Source: Methylomonas subterranea
GTDB lineage: Bacteria; Pseudomonadota; Gammaproteobacteria; Methylococcales; Methylomonadaceae
Assembly (NCBI RefSeq): GCF_024505185.1
Contig: NZ_JANIBJ010000026.1
Span: 1 to 64,000, forward strand
Reading direction: 5' to 3'
Length of the DNA stretch: 64,000 bases
Shown: one piece after another, positions 9,813 through 20,093 of the stretch
Layout of the letters: each line of letters begins with the position of its first letter
Numbering within the stretch: position 1 is the stretch's first letter
Translations under genes and position numbers: made by a program
Notes under the pieces: generated by a model
What the model was told of the DNA's origin: nothing
The model's input: the letters and a program-made list of their open reading frames with translations, nothing else
Database searches by the model: none

Positions 9813-10139
9813 AATCAAGGCTCCGCCAGGTTCGAATGTTGCGCAAAAGCGGCGAAAGCCGAGGATTCTGAAAATGTTGAAAACATCAAGGATGACAATG
9901 GCGGCAAGGTGGCAAACACGGCTGGCTCCGAATTACAGATTGTAATAATAAGCTTACATCAGGAGAGCCGAAAATGACATTTTTTCGAGGCCGATAGCGC
10001 ATCGAGTCGGCGGGAGTTTTGGCCGCGTCACAAAAAATTCAGGGTCCGGCAAATCCCTCCGCGGCCACCGACCGTGTTCGGCGCAAGCGGTCTTGCGTAT
10101 GGCGGCAAATGACGCGGATCGGCCAGGGTGGCCCGAGCC
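9813..10139. other. 327-bp intergenic region, no gene called
   Basis: Separates the CZB receptor from the REC/HD protein; both lie on the minus strand. It should hold the promoter of the CZB receptor. An AGGAG sequence near 9960 precedes only a seven-codon ORF on the plus strand. I see no repeat or hairpin with a T tract. Confidence 0.5.
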
Positions 10140-11432
10140 CTAAACCCGTACCCGTAAAATCAGATCTTTGCTGTGTCTGCGCATTTCCAGAATTTTTTCG
10201 ATCTGACCCAGGCTTAAAATTTGATCCTTTAAATACAACATGCCGTTGTGAATGATTTCCACCGCTTCCATGCCCGGCTGTAGCTGAGTCCAGGAGATTT
10301 CGATAACCGGTCTTTCATCGGCGGATTCGGATTCGGCCAACAGGGCTAGAAACTGGTCAACCGCCTCGGGATCGTAAAGGCTGCCTTTTTTGGCCAATAA
10401 GCGCTTTTTGGCGTTATCGGTATTCAGTACGCTACCGTTGATAAAGCCGTCCAGGCTGCTGATGTAGTCGCGCACCACCGCCAAGATTCGCGAGCCCAAC
10501 GGTATCTGGCCGCCGCGCAAACCGTGCGGTTCGCCGCTACCGTCGAAATTTTCGTATTGGTAGCGGATAAGTTCGGCGGCATTTTTCAGTTGATCTATGC
10601 CGCTCAATAAATTCCAGCCTTCCTGGCCGTGGTTGAGAAAGCGCTTTTTACCGGCCGTGCTCATGGCGGTTAGGGGTTGTTTGAGCAAGTCGTCGGGCAG
10701 GCTGATTTTGCCTATTTGCAGCAGCAGGCCGGCGTATAAAATATCCTTGACGTCATCGTCCGGCATGTTTAGGCGCTGCGCAATCGATCTGGCGTTTTCG
10801 GCTATGTATTTGGAATGGCCGCTTTTAATGCCTGGACGCATTTCGATGATGCGGGCAAAGGTTTTGACGGTGTTGGCAAACTGTTTTTTCAACTCGTTAT
10901 GGGCCAGGTCTATCTTTTGCAGCGAAAGCCTGATTTGTTCGGTGCGCAGCTGCACCTTGTGTTCCAGTTGCTCGTTAAGTTCGTTCAGTTCCCGGTTGCG
11001 TTGTTCGATAATGGCAAACAATTGCTGGCGCTCGTCCCGCAGGCGCTTTTGTTCCAGGGCGTTTTTGACCAGGATTTTAAGTTCGTTGTCTTCCCAGGGC
11101 TTACTGCAATAACTGTAGATTTTGCCTTTGTTGACGGCGGCGATGGTGGATTCCATGTCGGCGTAACCGGTCAATAAAATGCGAACCGTGTCCGGCCAGC
11201 TTTCGGCGGCACGGGATAAAAATTCCGCGCCGTCCATTTGCGGCATGCGCATGTCCGATATGATCAAATCGACCGCGCTTTCGCTCAGGACTTTTAAACC
11301 TTCCTCGCCGTTTTCAGCGGTCAGAATGGTGAATTCCGGGCCGCGAAACAGCCGTTTCAATGATTTGAGTATGTTGGGTTCGTCGTCGACAAACAGCAGC
11401 GTGGCCGGCGATGTCTGGAGGGTTTCGCTCAT
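10140..11432 (-). CDS. Response regulator with degenerate HD-GYP output domain
   Basis: 430 residues. The receiver domain (about 10-130) is intact: FVDDEPN acidic pocket, phosphoacceptor Asp in LIISDMRMPQMDG and Lys in CSKPW. A coiled coil (about 130-190) leads to a domain with HD-GYP layout whose catalytic motifs are altered: the expected HDIGK reads LQIGK, and the expected HHExxDGxGYP reads YQYENFDGSGEP. This suggests a receiver-controlled domain that cannot hydrolyse cyclic-di-GMP but may still bind partners. It follows the hemerythrin kinase by 21 bp and is probably its cognate regulator. Confidence 0.88.
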   Translation of the reverse strand: MSETLQTSPATLLFVDDEPNILKSLKRLFRGPEFTILTAENGEEGLKVLSESAVDLIISDMRMPQMDGAEFLSRAAESWPDTVRILLTGYADMESTIAAVNKGKIYSYCSKPWEDNELKILVKNALEQKRLRDERQQLFAIIEQRNRELNELNEQLEHKVQLRTEQIRLSLQKIDLAHNELKKQFANTVKTFARIIEMRPGIKSGHSKYIAENARSIAQRLNMPDDDVKDILYAGLLLQIGKISLPDDLLKQPLTAMSTAGKKRFLNHGQEGWNLLSGIDQLKNAAELIRYQYENFDGSGEPHGLRGGQIPLGSRILAVVRDYISSLDGFINGSVLNTDNAKKRLLAKKGSLYDPEAVDQFLALLAESESADERPVIEISWTQLQPGMEAVEIIHNGMLYLKDQILSLGQIEKILEMRRHSKDLILRVRV

Positions 11433-11453
11433 GTCGTTAGCCCCGGGATTGAG

Positions 11454-13199
11454 TTAGATATTGGGCAGGTAGACTCTGAATTTAGTGCCTTTGCCCACGG
11501 TGGATTGTAAATCCACTTCGCCTTGGTGATCCTGGATTATTTTATAGGACAGCGACAGACCCAGTCCCGTGCCCTTGCCGACCGGTTTGGTGGTGAAAAA
11601 GGGATCAAATATTTTGCCGCGGATCTCTTCCGGAATGCCCTTGCCGCTGTCTTCCACCTCGAACCACACCCTGTCCTCTTCCATGCCGGTGCGTATGTGT
11701 ATTTTGCCGAACTCGTCTATCGCCTGAGCGGCATTCACCAGCAGGTTCAAAATCACTTGATTGATCTGGCTGCCGACGCAGACAAAGGGTTTCAAGCCGG
11801 CATATTCCTTGACGACTTCCGCCTTGTATTTGATTTCGTTGTTGACGATGTTCAAGGTGGAGTCGATGCCGGCCTCCAGATCGAACGGACTTTTGTCCTG
11901 TTTGTCGATGCGGGAAAAGTCGCGCAAATCCTGTACGATTTTTTTGGCCCGGGTTGCCCCTTCCATGGCTTCCTCGACCAGCTCCGGAATGTCGCCCTTC
12001 ATGAAGTCCAGATCGGCGGCTTTTTGCAGTTGTTTGAATTCCAGCACCGCCGGGTCGTCGGCGGGTAGATGATCGGCCAGCCGTTGTCCGGATTCGACGA
12101 TATTCAACAAATCCTGAATATATTCCTTCAGGGTGTTGAGATTGGAATAAATATAGCCCAGCGGATTGTTGATTTCGTGCGCGACTCCGGCCGCCAACTG
12201 ACCCAGGGAGGCCATTTTTTCCGATTGTACCAGATGGCCTTGCACTTCCTTTAATTGCTGGTTCAGGGCAATTTGTTGATTTTTTTCGTCTTCCAGGTGT
12301 TGATTGACTTCCCACAGTTGTTGGGTGCGTTGGGCAACCAAAATTTCCAGTTGCGATTCCGCCTGCTTCTGCAGGCTGATATCCATGCCGAAACCCATCA
12401 AGCCGGCTATATGGCCGTTTGCCCGGATACGCGGAACGATTTTCTCCAGCATCCAAAAGGTGCCGCGCTCGCCCCGGTTCAGGCGGTATTCGATTTGCTG
12501 CTCGCAATATTCGGTGCTCGCCTTCTGGTAAGCCTGTTTCACCAACTCTATATCGGCCGGGTGAATGGCGCTATGCCAATTGTCCATGGTGATCTTTTGC
12601 TTGGGCAGGCCGAAAGTCTCCACCCAAAACCGGTTGCAAAAGATGGGTACATGTTGGTTGTTGGTGATCCAGATCAGGGCCGGCAACTGGTCGGCCAGTT
12701 CCTTGAAGCGTTTTTCGCTCTCGCGCAAGGCCGCATACAAGTTGCTGTGCATGATGTCGGCCTGTTGTTTGCGCAGCTCGTCATCTTTAACGTTCGGCGC
12801 CCGGTTCAACGCCAGCGCCATTTGTTTGTCCGAATACAAAATGTGGTCCATGATCCAGGCGACCAAAAAATCCAGCAACTCATTGGAGACCGCATCTGGA
12901 TTGTCGATTGCCGCTTCCCGCTCCCGGACGACTTTACGGATGAATTCGTCATGTTCGGATTTATGCTTTTGATACATGGCCGCATCGTATGCCGGCTGCA
13001 ACATCAGACCTTCTTCCTCCTGAAAGTGGTAGCGGGTGTAATCGATCAACTCGTCCACCAGTTGCAGGATTTTTTTGTGTTTGTAACCCAAGGCCACGGC
13101 CTCATCCAGCTGATTGAGAATCTCAACCAGTTTTTGATGTTGTTGATCGACGGTGGCTATGCCGACGTTGAGTTGGTCATTCCAGGTAATGATGCTCAT
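11454..13199 (-). CDS. Bacteriohemerythrin-PAS sensor histidine kinase
   Basis: 581 residues, with no membrane segment seen. Residues 1-130 form a hemerythrin domain in which all seven di-iron ligands can be read: H21, H58, E62, H79, H83, H119 and D124. Next come a PAS domain (about 160-290), a coiled coil, a HisKA-type dimerisation domain with the phosphorylated His in [14 protein letters not shown], and a HATPase domain ([36 protein letters not shown]). An oxygen- or redox-responsive cytoplasmic kinase is the natural reading. The ATG at 13199 (MSIITWNDQ) matches the hemerythrin N-terminus. The REC/HD gene follows by 21 bp. Confidence 0.92.
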   Translation of the reverse strand: MSIITWNDQLNVGIATVDQQHQKLVEILNQLDEAVALGYKHKKILQLVDELIDYTRYHFQEEEGLMLQPAYDAAMYQKHKSEHDEFIRKVVREREAAIDNPDAVSNELLDFLVAWIMDHILYSDKQMALALNRAPNVKDDELRKQQADIMHSNLYAALRESEKRFKELADQLPALIWITNNQHVPIFCNRFWVETFGLPKQKITMDNWHSAIHPADIELVKQAYQKASTEYCEQQIEYRLNRGERGTFWMLEKIVPRIRANGHIAGLMGFGMDISLQKQAESQLEILVAQRTQQLWEVNQHLEDEKNQQIALNQQLKEVQGHLVQSEKMASLGQLAAGVAHEINNPLGYIYSNLNTLKEYIQDLLNIVESGQRLADHLPADDPAVLEFKQLQKAADLDFMKGDIPELVEEAMEGATRAKKIVQDLRDFSRIDKQDKSPFDLEAGIDSTLNIVNNEIKYKAEVVKEYAGLKPFVCVGSQINQVILNLLVNAAQAIDEFGKIHIRTGMEEDRVWFEVEDSGKGIPEEIRGKIFDPFFTTKPVGKGTGLGLSLSYKIIQDHQGEVDLQSTVGKGTKFRVYLPNI

Positions 13200-13339
13200 A
13201 GTACTAACTTTGAAAATGTGCGGAATTCGGCGGAACAAACAACGCATGCCCATGCGAGATTGCCGTTAGACTCGGATCATACACGCAAGTGGCACAACTT
13301 ATAAACCAGGATGAATTAAACTGTTTCGCCATACGGTAA

Positions 13340-13368
13340 TTGACAGCATTAGGTAGCTTGGCAATACT
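13340..13368 (+). promoter_or_regulatory. Candidate sigma-70 promoter of ald
   Basis: A perfect -35 hexamer TTGACA (13340-13345) is followed after 17 bp by AATACT (13363-13368), a 4/6 match to the -10 consensus. The alanine dehydrogenase ATG is about 48 bp downstream and has a strong GAGGAG ribosome-binding site near 13401. Confidence 0.5.
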
Positions 13369-13416
13369 GCGGCAACCGCAGTCGCCGCATATTGACTCAA
13401 TGAGGAGTGTCGTTTC

Positions 13417-14535
13417 ATGAAAGTAGGTCTGATCAAAGAGATCAAAAGCGAAGAATACCGGGTGGGATTGACCCCGGCCGGCGTCGCAACCCTGGTTGCC
13501 CAAGGGCACCGGGTGTCCGTTGAAACGTCCGCCGGCGTGGGTTCCGGATTTAGCGATCGGGATTATCAGCGCGCGGGCGCTGATATCGTCAGCGTCGAAC
13601 AGGCCTGGGACAACGAATTGGTGATCAAGGTAAAGGAACCAGTTGCGGCTGAATATGCTTACCTGAAACAACAGATTGTGTTTACTTATTTTCATTTGGC
13701 CGGCGTGCCCAAAGCGCTCACCGAGGCCTTATTAAGCGGAAAAACCACGGCGGTGGCTTACGAGACCCTGGAAGACGAACACGGCCGCTTGCCCTTGTTG
13801 GCGCCCATGAGCGCGGTGGCGGGCAATATGGCGGTGCAAATGGGTTGCCATTATCTGGCCCGCTGCAATGGCGGCAAGGGCGTGATGCTGGGTTCGGTGC
13901 TGGGCAAGCGCCATGGACATGTGTTGATTATCGGCGACGGCGTGGTGGGCAGTCATGCGGCCCGCACCGCAATCGGTCTGGGCGCCCATGTGACGGTAGC
14001 TGGCTTGTTCCCGGAAAACGCCGCCAGATTGCAGCGCGAAATCTCCATCGACATCGACTTTATCGTCTCCGAGCCGGCCGCCATTGCCGAGCACGTGCGC
14101 AAGGCCGATCTGGTGGTGGGGGCGGTATTGATACATGGCGCCCGGGCGGCGCACGTGGTGACCGAAGCCATGGTGCAAACCATGCAGCCCGGTTCGGTGG
14201 TGGTGGATGTCAGTATCGACCAGGGCGGTTGTATCGAAACCGCGCATGCCACCACGCATGTGGCGCCGGTCTACGAAAAACACGGCGTCATTCATTACTG
14301 CGTCAGCAACATGCCGGGCGCTTTTCCCCGCACCTCCACCATGGCCTTGACCGATGCAACCTTTCCTTATGTGCTGAAGTTAGCGAATCTGGGTTTGGCG
14401 GCCCTGGACAAGGAACCCGGCTTCGCCAAGGCGTTAAATACTCGTGGGGGATTTATCACCTGCCGGCCGGTGGCGGAAGCACTATCCCTGGCCGATCGTT
14501 ACAAATCCTATCCGGAATTGTCGGCCGCCGCCTGA
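13417..14535 (+). CDS. ald: Alanine dehydrogenase
   Basis: NAD-dependent oxidative deamination of L-alanine to pyruvate and ammonium, or the reverse, which assimilates ammonium in many methanotrophs. 372 residues, the usual hexameric size. Family motifs include MKVGLIKEIKSEEYRVGLTP at the N-terminus, the substrate-binding KVKEP and YFHLA segments, the Rossmann motif IIGDGVVGSHAARTAIGLGA and the NMPGAFPRTSTMALT segment. The ATG at 13417 has a good Shine-Dalgarno (GAGGAG). The gene is monocistronic and divergent from the hemerythrin kinase. Confidence 0.97.
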   Translation: MKVGLIKEIKSEEYRVGLTPAGVATLVAQGHRVSVETSAGVGSGFSDRDYQRAGADIVSVEQAWDNELVIKVKEPVAAEYAYLKQQIVFTYFHLAGVPKALTEALLSGKTTAVAYETLEDEHGRLPLLAPMSAVAGNMAVQMGCHYLARCNGGKGVMLGSVLGKRHGHVLIIGDGVVGSHAARTAIGLGAHVTVAGLFPENAARLQREISIDIDFIVSEPAAIAEHVRKADLVVGAVLIHGARAAHVVTEAMVQTMQPGSVVVDVSIDQGGCIETAHATTHVAPVYEKHGVIHYCVSNMPGAFPRTSTMALTDATFPYVLKLANLGLAALDKEPGFAKALNTRGGFITCRPVAEALSLADRYKSYPELSAAA

Positions 14536-14622
14536 GCCGCTACATGGCTTATGGCTGCCGCGCGCTGAATAGAGACCTCTTGTAACTATTCGGCGATTGC
14601 CGAGAGTAGGGGGATAAGCCCC

Positions 14623-14700
14623 GCGCATCCACCGTGCTTACCGGAAGCGTGTCGCATCTAAGCCTACGCTTGTTTTACGCTTTTTGACCGAATAATTACC
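14623..14700 (+). repeat. GCGCATCC repeat, copy 1
   Basis: About 78 bp shared with 21108-21184: both begin GCGCATCCACC, continue TGCTT.CCGGA.GCG, then CTACGCTT, and end TTTTGAC.GAAT.ATTA. A shorter relative lies at 30929-30978. It follows ald, and the second copy follows the CysB-like gene, so it may act near 3' ends. Confidence 0.65.
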
Positions 14701-14856
14701 CCCCACACTTTTTTAAGGATGACAGAGGGTTTTTTATAAATCCCGGCGATTCGGTCTTTCCAAGGAGAAGCTTACTTTTAACGCAATTCCTGTTCAGTTC
14801 GCCTAAATCGACAAGTTCGGTTTGTTTCGCCGCATCATTCGCGCGGCAGTCGTCGG

Positions 14857-14953
14857 TAAGGATTCCGCCCCTAATAACGTCCCTATTTATATCCCTCGCC
14901 CTAGCCCGGCGGGAGAGAACAGAATGCGGAAGTTATTTTGGGCGGATTCCTAA
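14857..14953 (+). repeat. TTA-target palindromic element, copy 1 (91 bp)
   Basis: The element spans 14860-14950 with terminal inverted repeats GGATTCCGCCC and GGGCGGATTCC, flanked on both sides by TAA. Internal arms carry AATAACGTCCCTATTTATA and GCGGAAGTTATT. It is the same family as 31151-31255 and 35698-35802 but 8 bp shorter in the centre. It encodes no protein, so it would move only with a transposase acting in trans (inference). Confidence 0.8.
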
Positions 14954-15018
14954 GTTGATATGATAGCCGCCCCGATGGCGGTTCGAGCCGTCCTTGCCTT
15001 ATGACTCCGGAGAATGCG

Positions 15019-16149
15019 ATGTCCGACCGACCCTTCTGTATTTTTGTAGTGGATGATGACAGTTTGCAGCGTCTGATAGTGTCCGATCATTTGCAGGGTC
15101 ACGGCTATCAGGTACACGAATTCGACAGCGGCGCGGGTTGTCTGGCGGCCATGGACCTGCGGCCCAATCTGATTTTGCTGGATATTGAAATGCCGGGACA
15201 AAACGGCCTGGACACCTGCCGCCAACTGCGCGCCGAAAACTACGATGAGGTTCAGGTGATTTTCGTCTCGGCCCATGACGACCTGGAAACCTTGCTGGCG
15301 GCGTTTGAAGCGGGCGGTAACGATTTCATCCCCAAAAATGCCGCCAAGGATGTATTGTTGCGCAAGGTCGAAATCGCCATCGAGGCCGAGGAACAAAAGC
15401 GCCAATTGCAACAACAATTGTCCTATGCGCAAAAGACCGCCTTTACCGCCATGTCCAGCCTGGGAGAAACCGGGCTGGTTCTGCAATTTCTGCGTTCATC
15501 GTTTCAGTGTCTGTCGCTACAGGCGCTGGGGCAGTTGTTGGTGGAGACCATGGATCAATTTGGCCTGCATGTTTTGATAAAACTGCATTGTGCCGGCCAA
15601 GAGTGTTTTTTTCGTTCCGATGCCAACTGCACCGAACTGGAGAAGTCGATTTTAAGCTATGCCGCCAAACTGGGTCGCATCAGCCAGACCGGTGACCGCC
15701 TGGCCCTGAATTATCCCAATATTACCCTGTTGGCTACCGGCCTGGATGTCGAAGATGCCGAATTGATGGGACGATTGCGGGATCACTTGGCCATCATCGC
15801 CGAAGGCGTCGGGGTGAGGATAGATGCCATGGTGATGGAACAGGAGCGCCTGCAACAGGCCAATGCCCGCATGGCGGGCGTCAAGGAACTGGTGGATTTG
15901 ATTGCCGAAATCGAGGCCAATCAGGCTCGAAATTACAGCCAGTTGGAACATTTGATTGAACAACATCGGATAGAAATGGAAGACGCTTTCGTGTTTTTGG
16001 CGCTGACCGACAGTCAGGAATTGCAGTTGCACGCCATTGTGGACCGCTTGGTTACCCAGGTTGAAACGCTGTTCGTCAAGGACAACCATTTGGCCTTGCG
16101 CCTGCACGGCATTGTGGAAAAACAAAGACAATTGCTGCGGACAGCATGA
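15019..16149 (+). CDS. Response regulator with uncharacterised C-terminal region
   Basis: 376 residues. The receiver domain (about 1-125) is intact: FVVDDDS acidic residues, phosphoacceptor Asp in LILLDIEMPGQNG and Lys in IPKNAAK. A coiled coil (about 125-150) follows. Residues 150-270 form a mixed region resembling no output domain I recognise, and the C-terminal ~90 residues are probably helical. There is no DNA-binding or GGDEF/EAL motif. The ATG at 15019 is preferred because GGAG lies 5-8 nt upstream; an ATG at 15001 has weaker support. The hybrid kinase follows 32 bp downstream. Confidence 0.85.
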   Translation: MSDRPFCIFVVDDDSLQRLIVSDHLQGHGYQVHEFDSGAGCLAAMDLRPNLILLDIEMPGQNGLDTCRQLRAENYDEVQVIFVSAHDDLETLLAAFEAGGNDFIPKNAAKDVLLRKVEIAIEAEEQKRQLQQQLSYAQKTAFTAMSSLGETGLVLQFLRSSFQCLSLQALGQLLVETMDQFGLHVLIKLHCAGQECFFRSDANCTELEKSILSYAAKLGRISQTGDRLALNYPNITLLATGLDVEDAELMGRLRDHLAIIAEGVGVRIDAMVMEQERLQQANARMAGVKELVDLIAEIEANQARNYSQLEHLIEQHRIEMEDAFVFLALTDSQELQLHAIVDRLVTQVETLFVKDNHLALRLHGIVEKQRQLLRTA

Positions 16150-16181
16150 CGCAGTCGTTTTTTTGTTAGCGGGGTAAGCGG

Positions 16182-19100
16182 ATGCAGGGTCTATTCTCTC
16201 CGGCCGTTGCCGTGATGGATCGTTTGAGTTTCGGCAAGAAAAACCTGTTGCTGTCCATTCTGTCGCTATTGGCCATCCTGGCGGTTATCGCCGTCCTGGC
16301 ACAAAGATTGGACCACATGGTGCAACAATCGCGATTGGAGTTGCAAGCGGTGCGGCGCTTGGAGGAATCAGTCCGCCTGGTGAACAAACTGCAAAAGTAT
16401 CGCGGCCTGTCCATGGCGGTAAGCGCCGGCCCGCGGCGGATGGCGGAGAACAAAGCGGCCACCGCGGCCGAGGTCGACCGGGCGCTGCGGGACTTTTCGG
16501 CGCTGCTACCGACCGACTTGCGGGAACGCTTCGACTACGCGGCGATTTTGTCGGCCTGGCGGCAAATCCGCCAGGCAGGGGCCGAGCTCGATGCGGAAGC
16601 GATTTTCGCCGAACAGAGCCGATTGGTGGCGCGCGTGTTGCAACTGCATAAAGACCTGACGGACCATGCGCTCCTACCCGGCGCCGATAGCTATTTTCTG
16701 AAACGCCTGTTAAGCGAAGAACTGCCGGAGTTTTTGGAAGAAATCTGCCAACTGCGCGAGCGTGGCATCATGGCGCTGGCCTCCAAAAACCTTGGCGACG
16801 AACAGCGTGCCGCAATATTGGCGGCAAAAAACACCGTCGAAGCGCATGCCGACAGAATCGACGGCATTTTGTCGCGGGCCGGCCGCGCCAATCCCGCGCT
16901 TGAAGCCGCGTTCGCGGCCATTCGCGACAGCTTGCGCGACAGCCGGCACTTGTTCACCGATTTGGTGCTGCCGGACATTTTGTCGGGGCAGTTCGGTACC
17001 GATGCCGATGCCGAATATTTCGTTTCCAGTGCCTTGATGCTGGTGGATACCAGCTATCGGCGGATATTCGAACATTTGTTTCCGGCCACCGTTTCGCAAG
17101 TACAGAGCCGCATCGATCAAGCCTATCGGGCGTTTTGGTCCAGCGTGCCGGTCCCCTCGCTGCTGTTCGGATTATGGGTTTATCTGGCGGTTGGCGCCCA
17201 CCTGTCGGCATCGCGCCGGATGGCGGCCTTGGTGCGCTCGACCCGAGCATTTGCCGGCGGCGATTTTTCCCACGCCTTGCGGATCGACAGTCGTGATGAA
17301 CTCGGTCAAATGGCCGACGGTTTCAACCGGATGGCGGCCGGGTTTAAGGAATTGTTACGGAGTCGGGAGCAAAACGAAAAAAGGCTGCAAAGCATCATCA
17401 ACAGCGCACTGGATGCCGTGGTGCAAATGAATGCGGACGGCGTGTTACAGGCTTGGAATCGTCAGGCCGAGGAAATTTTCGGTTGGAAAGCCTACGAAGT
17501 AATCGGCAAGGAATTACACGGCATCATCATTCCGGAACGTTTGCGCGAGGCGCATCGTAAGGGCTTGCAACATTATCTGGCCGGCGGCGGCGCCAAGCTG
17601 ATCAATCGGCGCATCGAAATCGTCGGTTTGCACAAGTCCGGGCATGAGTTTCCCATTGAATTGACCATAACCCCGAACCAAATGCGGGAGACCGTCGAAT
17701 TCAGCGCCTTTATCCGGGACATCAGCAGTCAAAGACAGGCGCTGAAAACCTTGCGGGACAGCGAGTTGCGTTATCGCCTGTTATTCGAATCCTCTCGCGA
17801 CGCCATCATTACCCTCGGTCCCGCCGGCGGCATCCTATCCGGAAATCCGGCGGCCATCGGCTTGTTCGGCTGCAAGGATGAAGCGGAGTTGATCAGTCAG
17901 GACCCGGTAAGTTTGTCGCCGCCATTTCAGGCCGACGGCAGATCGTCGGCCGACGCCGCGCGGTCGAAAATTCGGCAGGCGATGGCGGCCGGCTTTATTC
18001 AGTTCGAGTGGCTGCATAGACGTTTGAGCGGGGAAAACTTTGTCGCCGAAGTACAGTTGAGCCACTTTGCCATCAATCAGGATAGCCTGTTGCAGGCCAC
18101 CGTCAGGGACATTACCGAGCAAAAACGCGCCAAAACAGCGCTGCTGACCAGCGAATCGCGCTTTCGCGGCATATTGCGTACCATGGCGGATGCGGTCGTA
18201 CAAATCGATGCTTTCGGCCATATCCTGTTGGTGAATGACGCCACCCTGGAGTTGTTCGGTTATCAGGAAGACGAGTTGATGGGGGCCAATATCAACTTGC
18301 TGATGCCGGAACCGTATCGCTCGCGCCATGACGAATATCTCAAGCAACATAGGGAAACGCGCAACCGGGTCATCATCGGCCGGCGGGTCGAATTTGACGC
18401 CAAACACAAAAACGGCGACTTGATTCCGATCGAATTGTCGGTCAATGAATTGATGGATGACGAGGGGCATACCTATATCGGCGTCATTCAGGATATTCGA
18501 AAGCGCAAGGCGTCCGAACAAAGCCAGGAAATAGCCCGCCGGGAAGCGGAACATCTGGCCCACGTCAAATCGGAGTTTTTGGCCAATATGAGCCATGAAA
18601 TCCGCACCCCGCTGAACGCCATTATCGGTTTGGCCAAAATCGCCTTGCGCGAGCGGGCCGGCACGCCGGCGGATCTTGTCAACAGTCAGCGCATCCACGA
18701 TGCCGGCATGCATCTTCTGAACGTGGTCAACGATATTTTGGATTTTTCCAAAATAGAAGCCGGCAAAATGACCGTCGAAAGCCATCCCTTTCATTTGTCC
18801 GCGTTGATCGAGGATGCGTTGAGCATGGTGGAATTGCGGGCCAGGGAAAAGCAATTGCAACTGGTGGTGGAAAAATCGCCGCAATTGCCGGCGTGGGTGG
18901 CCGGCGATGCCTTTCGCATCCGGCAGATATTGGTAAACCTGCTGTCCAACGCGGTCAAGTTTACCGAGCAGGGTTATGTCAGCCTGAGCGTCAGCCGCGA
19001 GCGCGATCTGACCCAGTTGACGGTTAGCGATAGCGGCATAGGTATTTCCGCCGAGCAAGCGCAACGGCTGTTTGCCGCATTTGAACAGGCCGACGGCTCT

Positions 19101-20093
19101 ACGACGCGCAAGTTCGGCGGTTCCGGCCTGGGTTTGGCCATCAGCCGCAATCTGGCCAAAATCATGGGTGGCGATATCACGGTCAGAAGCCAGTTGGGAA
19201 CGGGCAGCCAATTTTGTTTAAGCCTGCCGTTACCGGCCGCCGAGCCGCCGACCAACCAGCCTAGCGAGCCGTTGGCGGCCGGTTCCCGCTTGGCGGGTCT
19301 GCGTATTCTGGCGGCCGACGATGTGGAATTGAATCGGCTGGTGTTGGAGGATTTATTGGTTCACGAAGGGGCGCATGTCATTTTGGTGGAAAATGGCTTG
19401 CAGGCCCTGGAACGGCTGGAGGAAATAGGTTGGTCGGAGTTCGATATGGTATTGATGGATATACAGATGCCGCTGATGGATGGCTATCAGGCGACGCGAA
19501 AAATTTTGAGCATGGCGCCCGATCTGCCCGTTATCGGTTTGACGGCTCACGCCATGCCGGAAGAGCGGCAACGCTGCCTTGAGGCGGGCATGCGGGAACG
19601 GGTCACCAAGCCCATCGATGCGGAATATCTGCTCAAGGTGATAAGGCAAAATATAAGCAATCCGCCGCAAGTCCAGCCGCTGCCCGCGCCCGATGCGCAA
19701 ACAGTTTTGCCGGACGCCCGGCCCGCCCCCGAGTCCACAGGCTTGATAGACTGGAAGGCAGTCCGACAACGTTTCGACGGGCGGCGGGAGTTTATCCGGC
19801 GCCTGATAGACAGCGCGCTGGATGGCACGCAACAAGGCAATCTGCAAAAACTGCGGCAGGCATCCTTGGAGAGGAATTTCGCCGATATCAAATTTTTGGC
19901 GCATGGTGTGAAGGGCTTTGCCGGAGTGTTTCAGGCGCCTGTGCTGATGGAACTGGCGCAGGCGACCGAGAAGTCCGCCAAGGATCAAGACCCGAGTTGT
20001 CCTCAATTGGCCGACCAATTGGCGGATTGTCTGACGGTTTTATTAACGGAGTTACAACAATGCCGGGAGACGGATACCGACCATGAATCTTAA
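16182..20093 (+). CDS. Membrane hybrid sensor histidine kinase (HAMP-PAS-PAS-PAS-HK-REC-Hpt)
   Basis: 1303 residues. Transmembrane segment near 24-42; periplasmic region to about 320; second membrane segment around 323-343. Next come HAMP ([18 protein letters not shown]), three PAS domains (about 400-520, 530-650 and 660-780) and HisKA with [17 protein letters not shown] HATPase domain ([22 protein letters not shown]) precedes a receiver with the phosphoacceptor in [18 protein letters not shown]-terminal Hpt domain has its His in [13 protein letters not shown]. The full phosphorelay fits passing phosphate to a separate receiver, possibly the upstream REC protein. Its stop overlaps the start of the CysB-like gene by 11 bp. 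Confidence 0.93.
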   Translation: MQGLFSPAVAVMDRLSFGKKNLLLSILSLLAILAVIAVLAQRLDHMVQQSRLELQAVRRLEESVRLVNKLQKYRGLSMAVSAGPRRMAENKAATAAEVDRALRDFSALLPTDLRERFDYAAILSAWRQIRQAGAELDAEAIFAEQSRLVARVLQLHKDLTDHALLPGADSYFLKRLLSEELPEFLEEICQLRERGIMALASKNLGDEQRAAILAAKNTVEAHADRIDGILSRAGRANPALEAAFAAIRDSLRDSRHLFTDLVLPDILSGQFGTDADAEYFVSSALMLVDTSYRRIFEHLFPATVSQVQSRIDQAYRAFWSSVPVPSLLFGLWVYLAVGAHLSASRRMAALVRSTRAFAGGDFSHALRIDSRDELGQMADGFNRMAAGFKELLRSREQNEKRLQSIINSALDAVVQMNADGVLQAWNRQAEEIFGWKAYEVIGKELHGIIIPERLREAHRKGLQHYLAGGGAKLINRRIEIVGLHKSGHEFPIELTITPNQMRETVEFSAFIRDISSQRQALKTLRDSELRYRLLFESSRDAIITLGPAGGILSGNPAAIGLFGCKDEAELISQDPVSLSPPFQADGRSSADAARSKIRQAMAAGFIQFEWLHRRLSGENFVAEVQLSHFAINQDSLLQATVRDITEQKRAKTALLTSESRFRGILRTMADAVVQIDAFGHILLVNDATLELFGYQEDELMGANINLLMPEPYRSRHDEYLKQHRETRNRVIIGRRVEFDAKHKNGDLIPIELSVNELMDDEGHTYIGVIQDIRKRKASEQSQEIARREAEHLAHVKSEFLANMSHEIRTPLNAIIGLAKIALRERAGTPADLVNSQRIHDAGMHLLNVVNDILDFSKIEAGKMTVESHPFHLSALIEDALSMVELRAREKQLQLVVEKSPQLPAWVAGDAFRIRQILVNLLSNAVKFTEQGYVSLSVSRERDLTQLTVSDSGIGISAEQAQRLFAAFEQADGSTTRKFGGSGLGLAISRNLAKIMGGDITVRSQLGTGSQFCLSLPLPAAEPPTNQPSEPLAAGSRLAGLRILAADDVELNRLVLEDLLVHEGAHVILVENGLQALERLEEIGWSEFDMVLMDIQMPLMDGYQATRKILSMAPDLPVIGLTAHAMPEERQRCLEAGMRERVTKPIDAEYLLKVIRQNISNPPQVQPLPAPDAQTVLPDARPAPESTGLIDWKAVRQRFDGRREFIRRLIDSALDGTQQGNLQKLRQASLERNFADIKFLAHGVKGFAGVFQAPVLMELAQATEKSAKDQDPSCPQLADQLADCLTVLLTELQQCRETDTDHES

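Larger units (their letters stand above)
14536..15018. other. 483-bp intergenic region with two repeat types
   Basis: Holds no recognisable gene. It carries one copy of the GCGCATCC repeat (14623-14700) and one 91-bp copy of the TTA-target palindromic element (14860-14950), both listed separately. The last 60 bp before the REC protein carry a short GC-rich hairpin (GCCGCC...GGCGGT, around 14968-14983). Confidence 0.7.

Noticed and set aside
9974-9997. Seven-codon frame after an AGGAG sequence
   Set aside because: Too short, not upstream of a plus-strand gene that it could regulate.
12255-13304. Long plus-strand open frame opposite the hemerythrin kinase (and similar ones opposite accC, the hybrid kinase and the receptors)
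   Set aside because: These are antisense shadows produced by the high-GC codon bias of well-supported genes; none shows family motifs or a ribosome-binding site.
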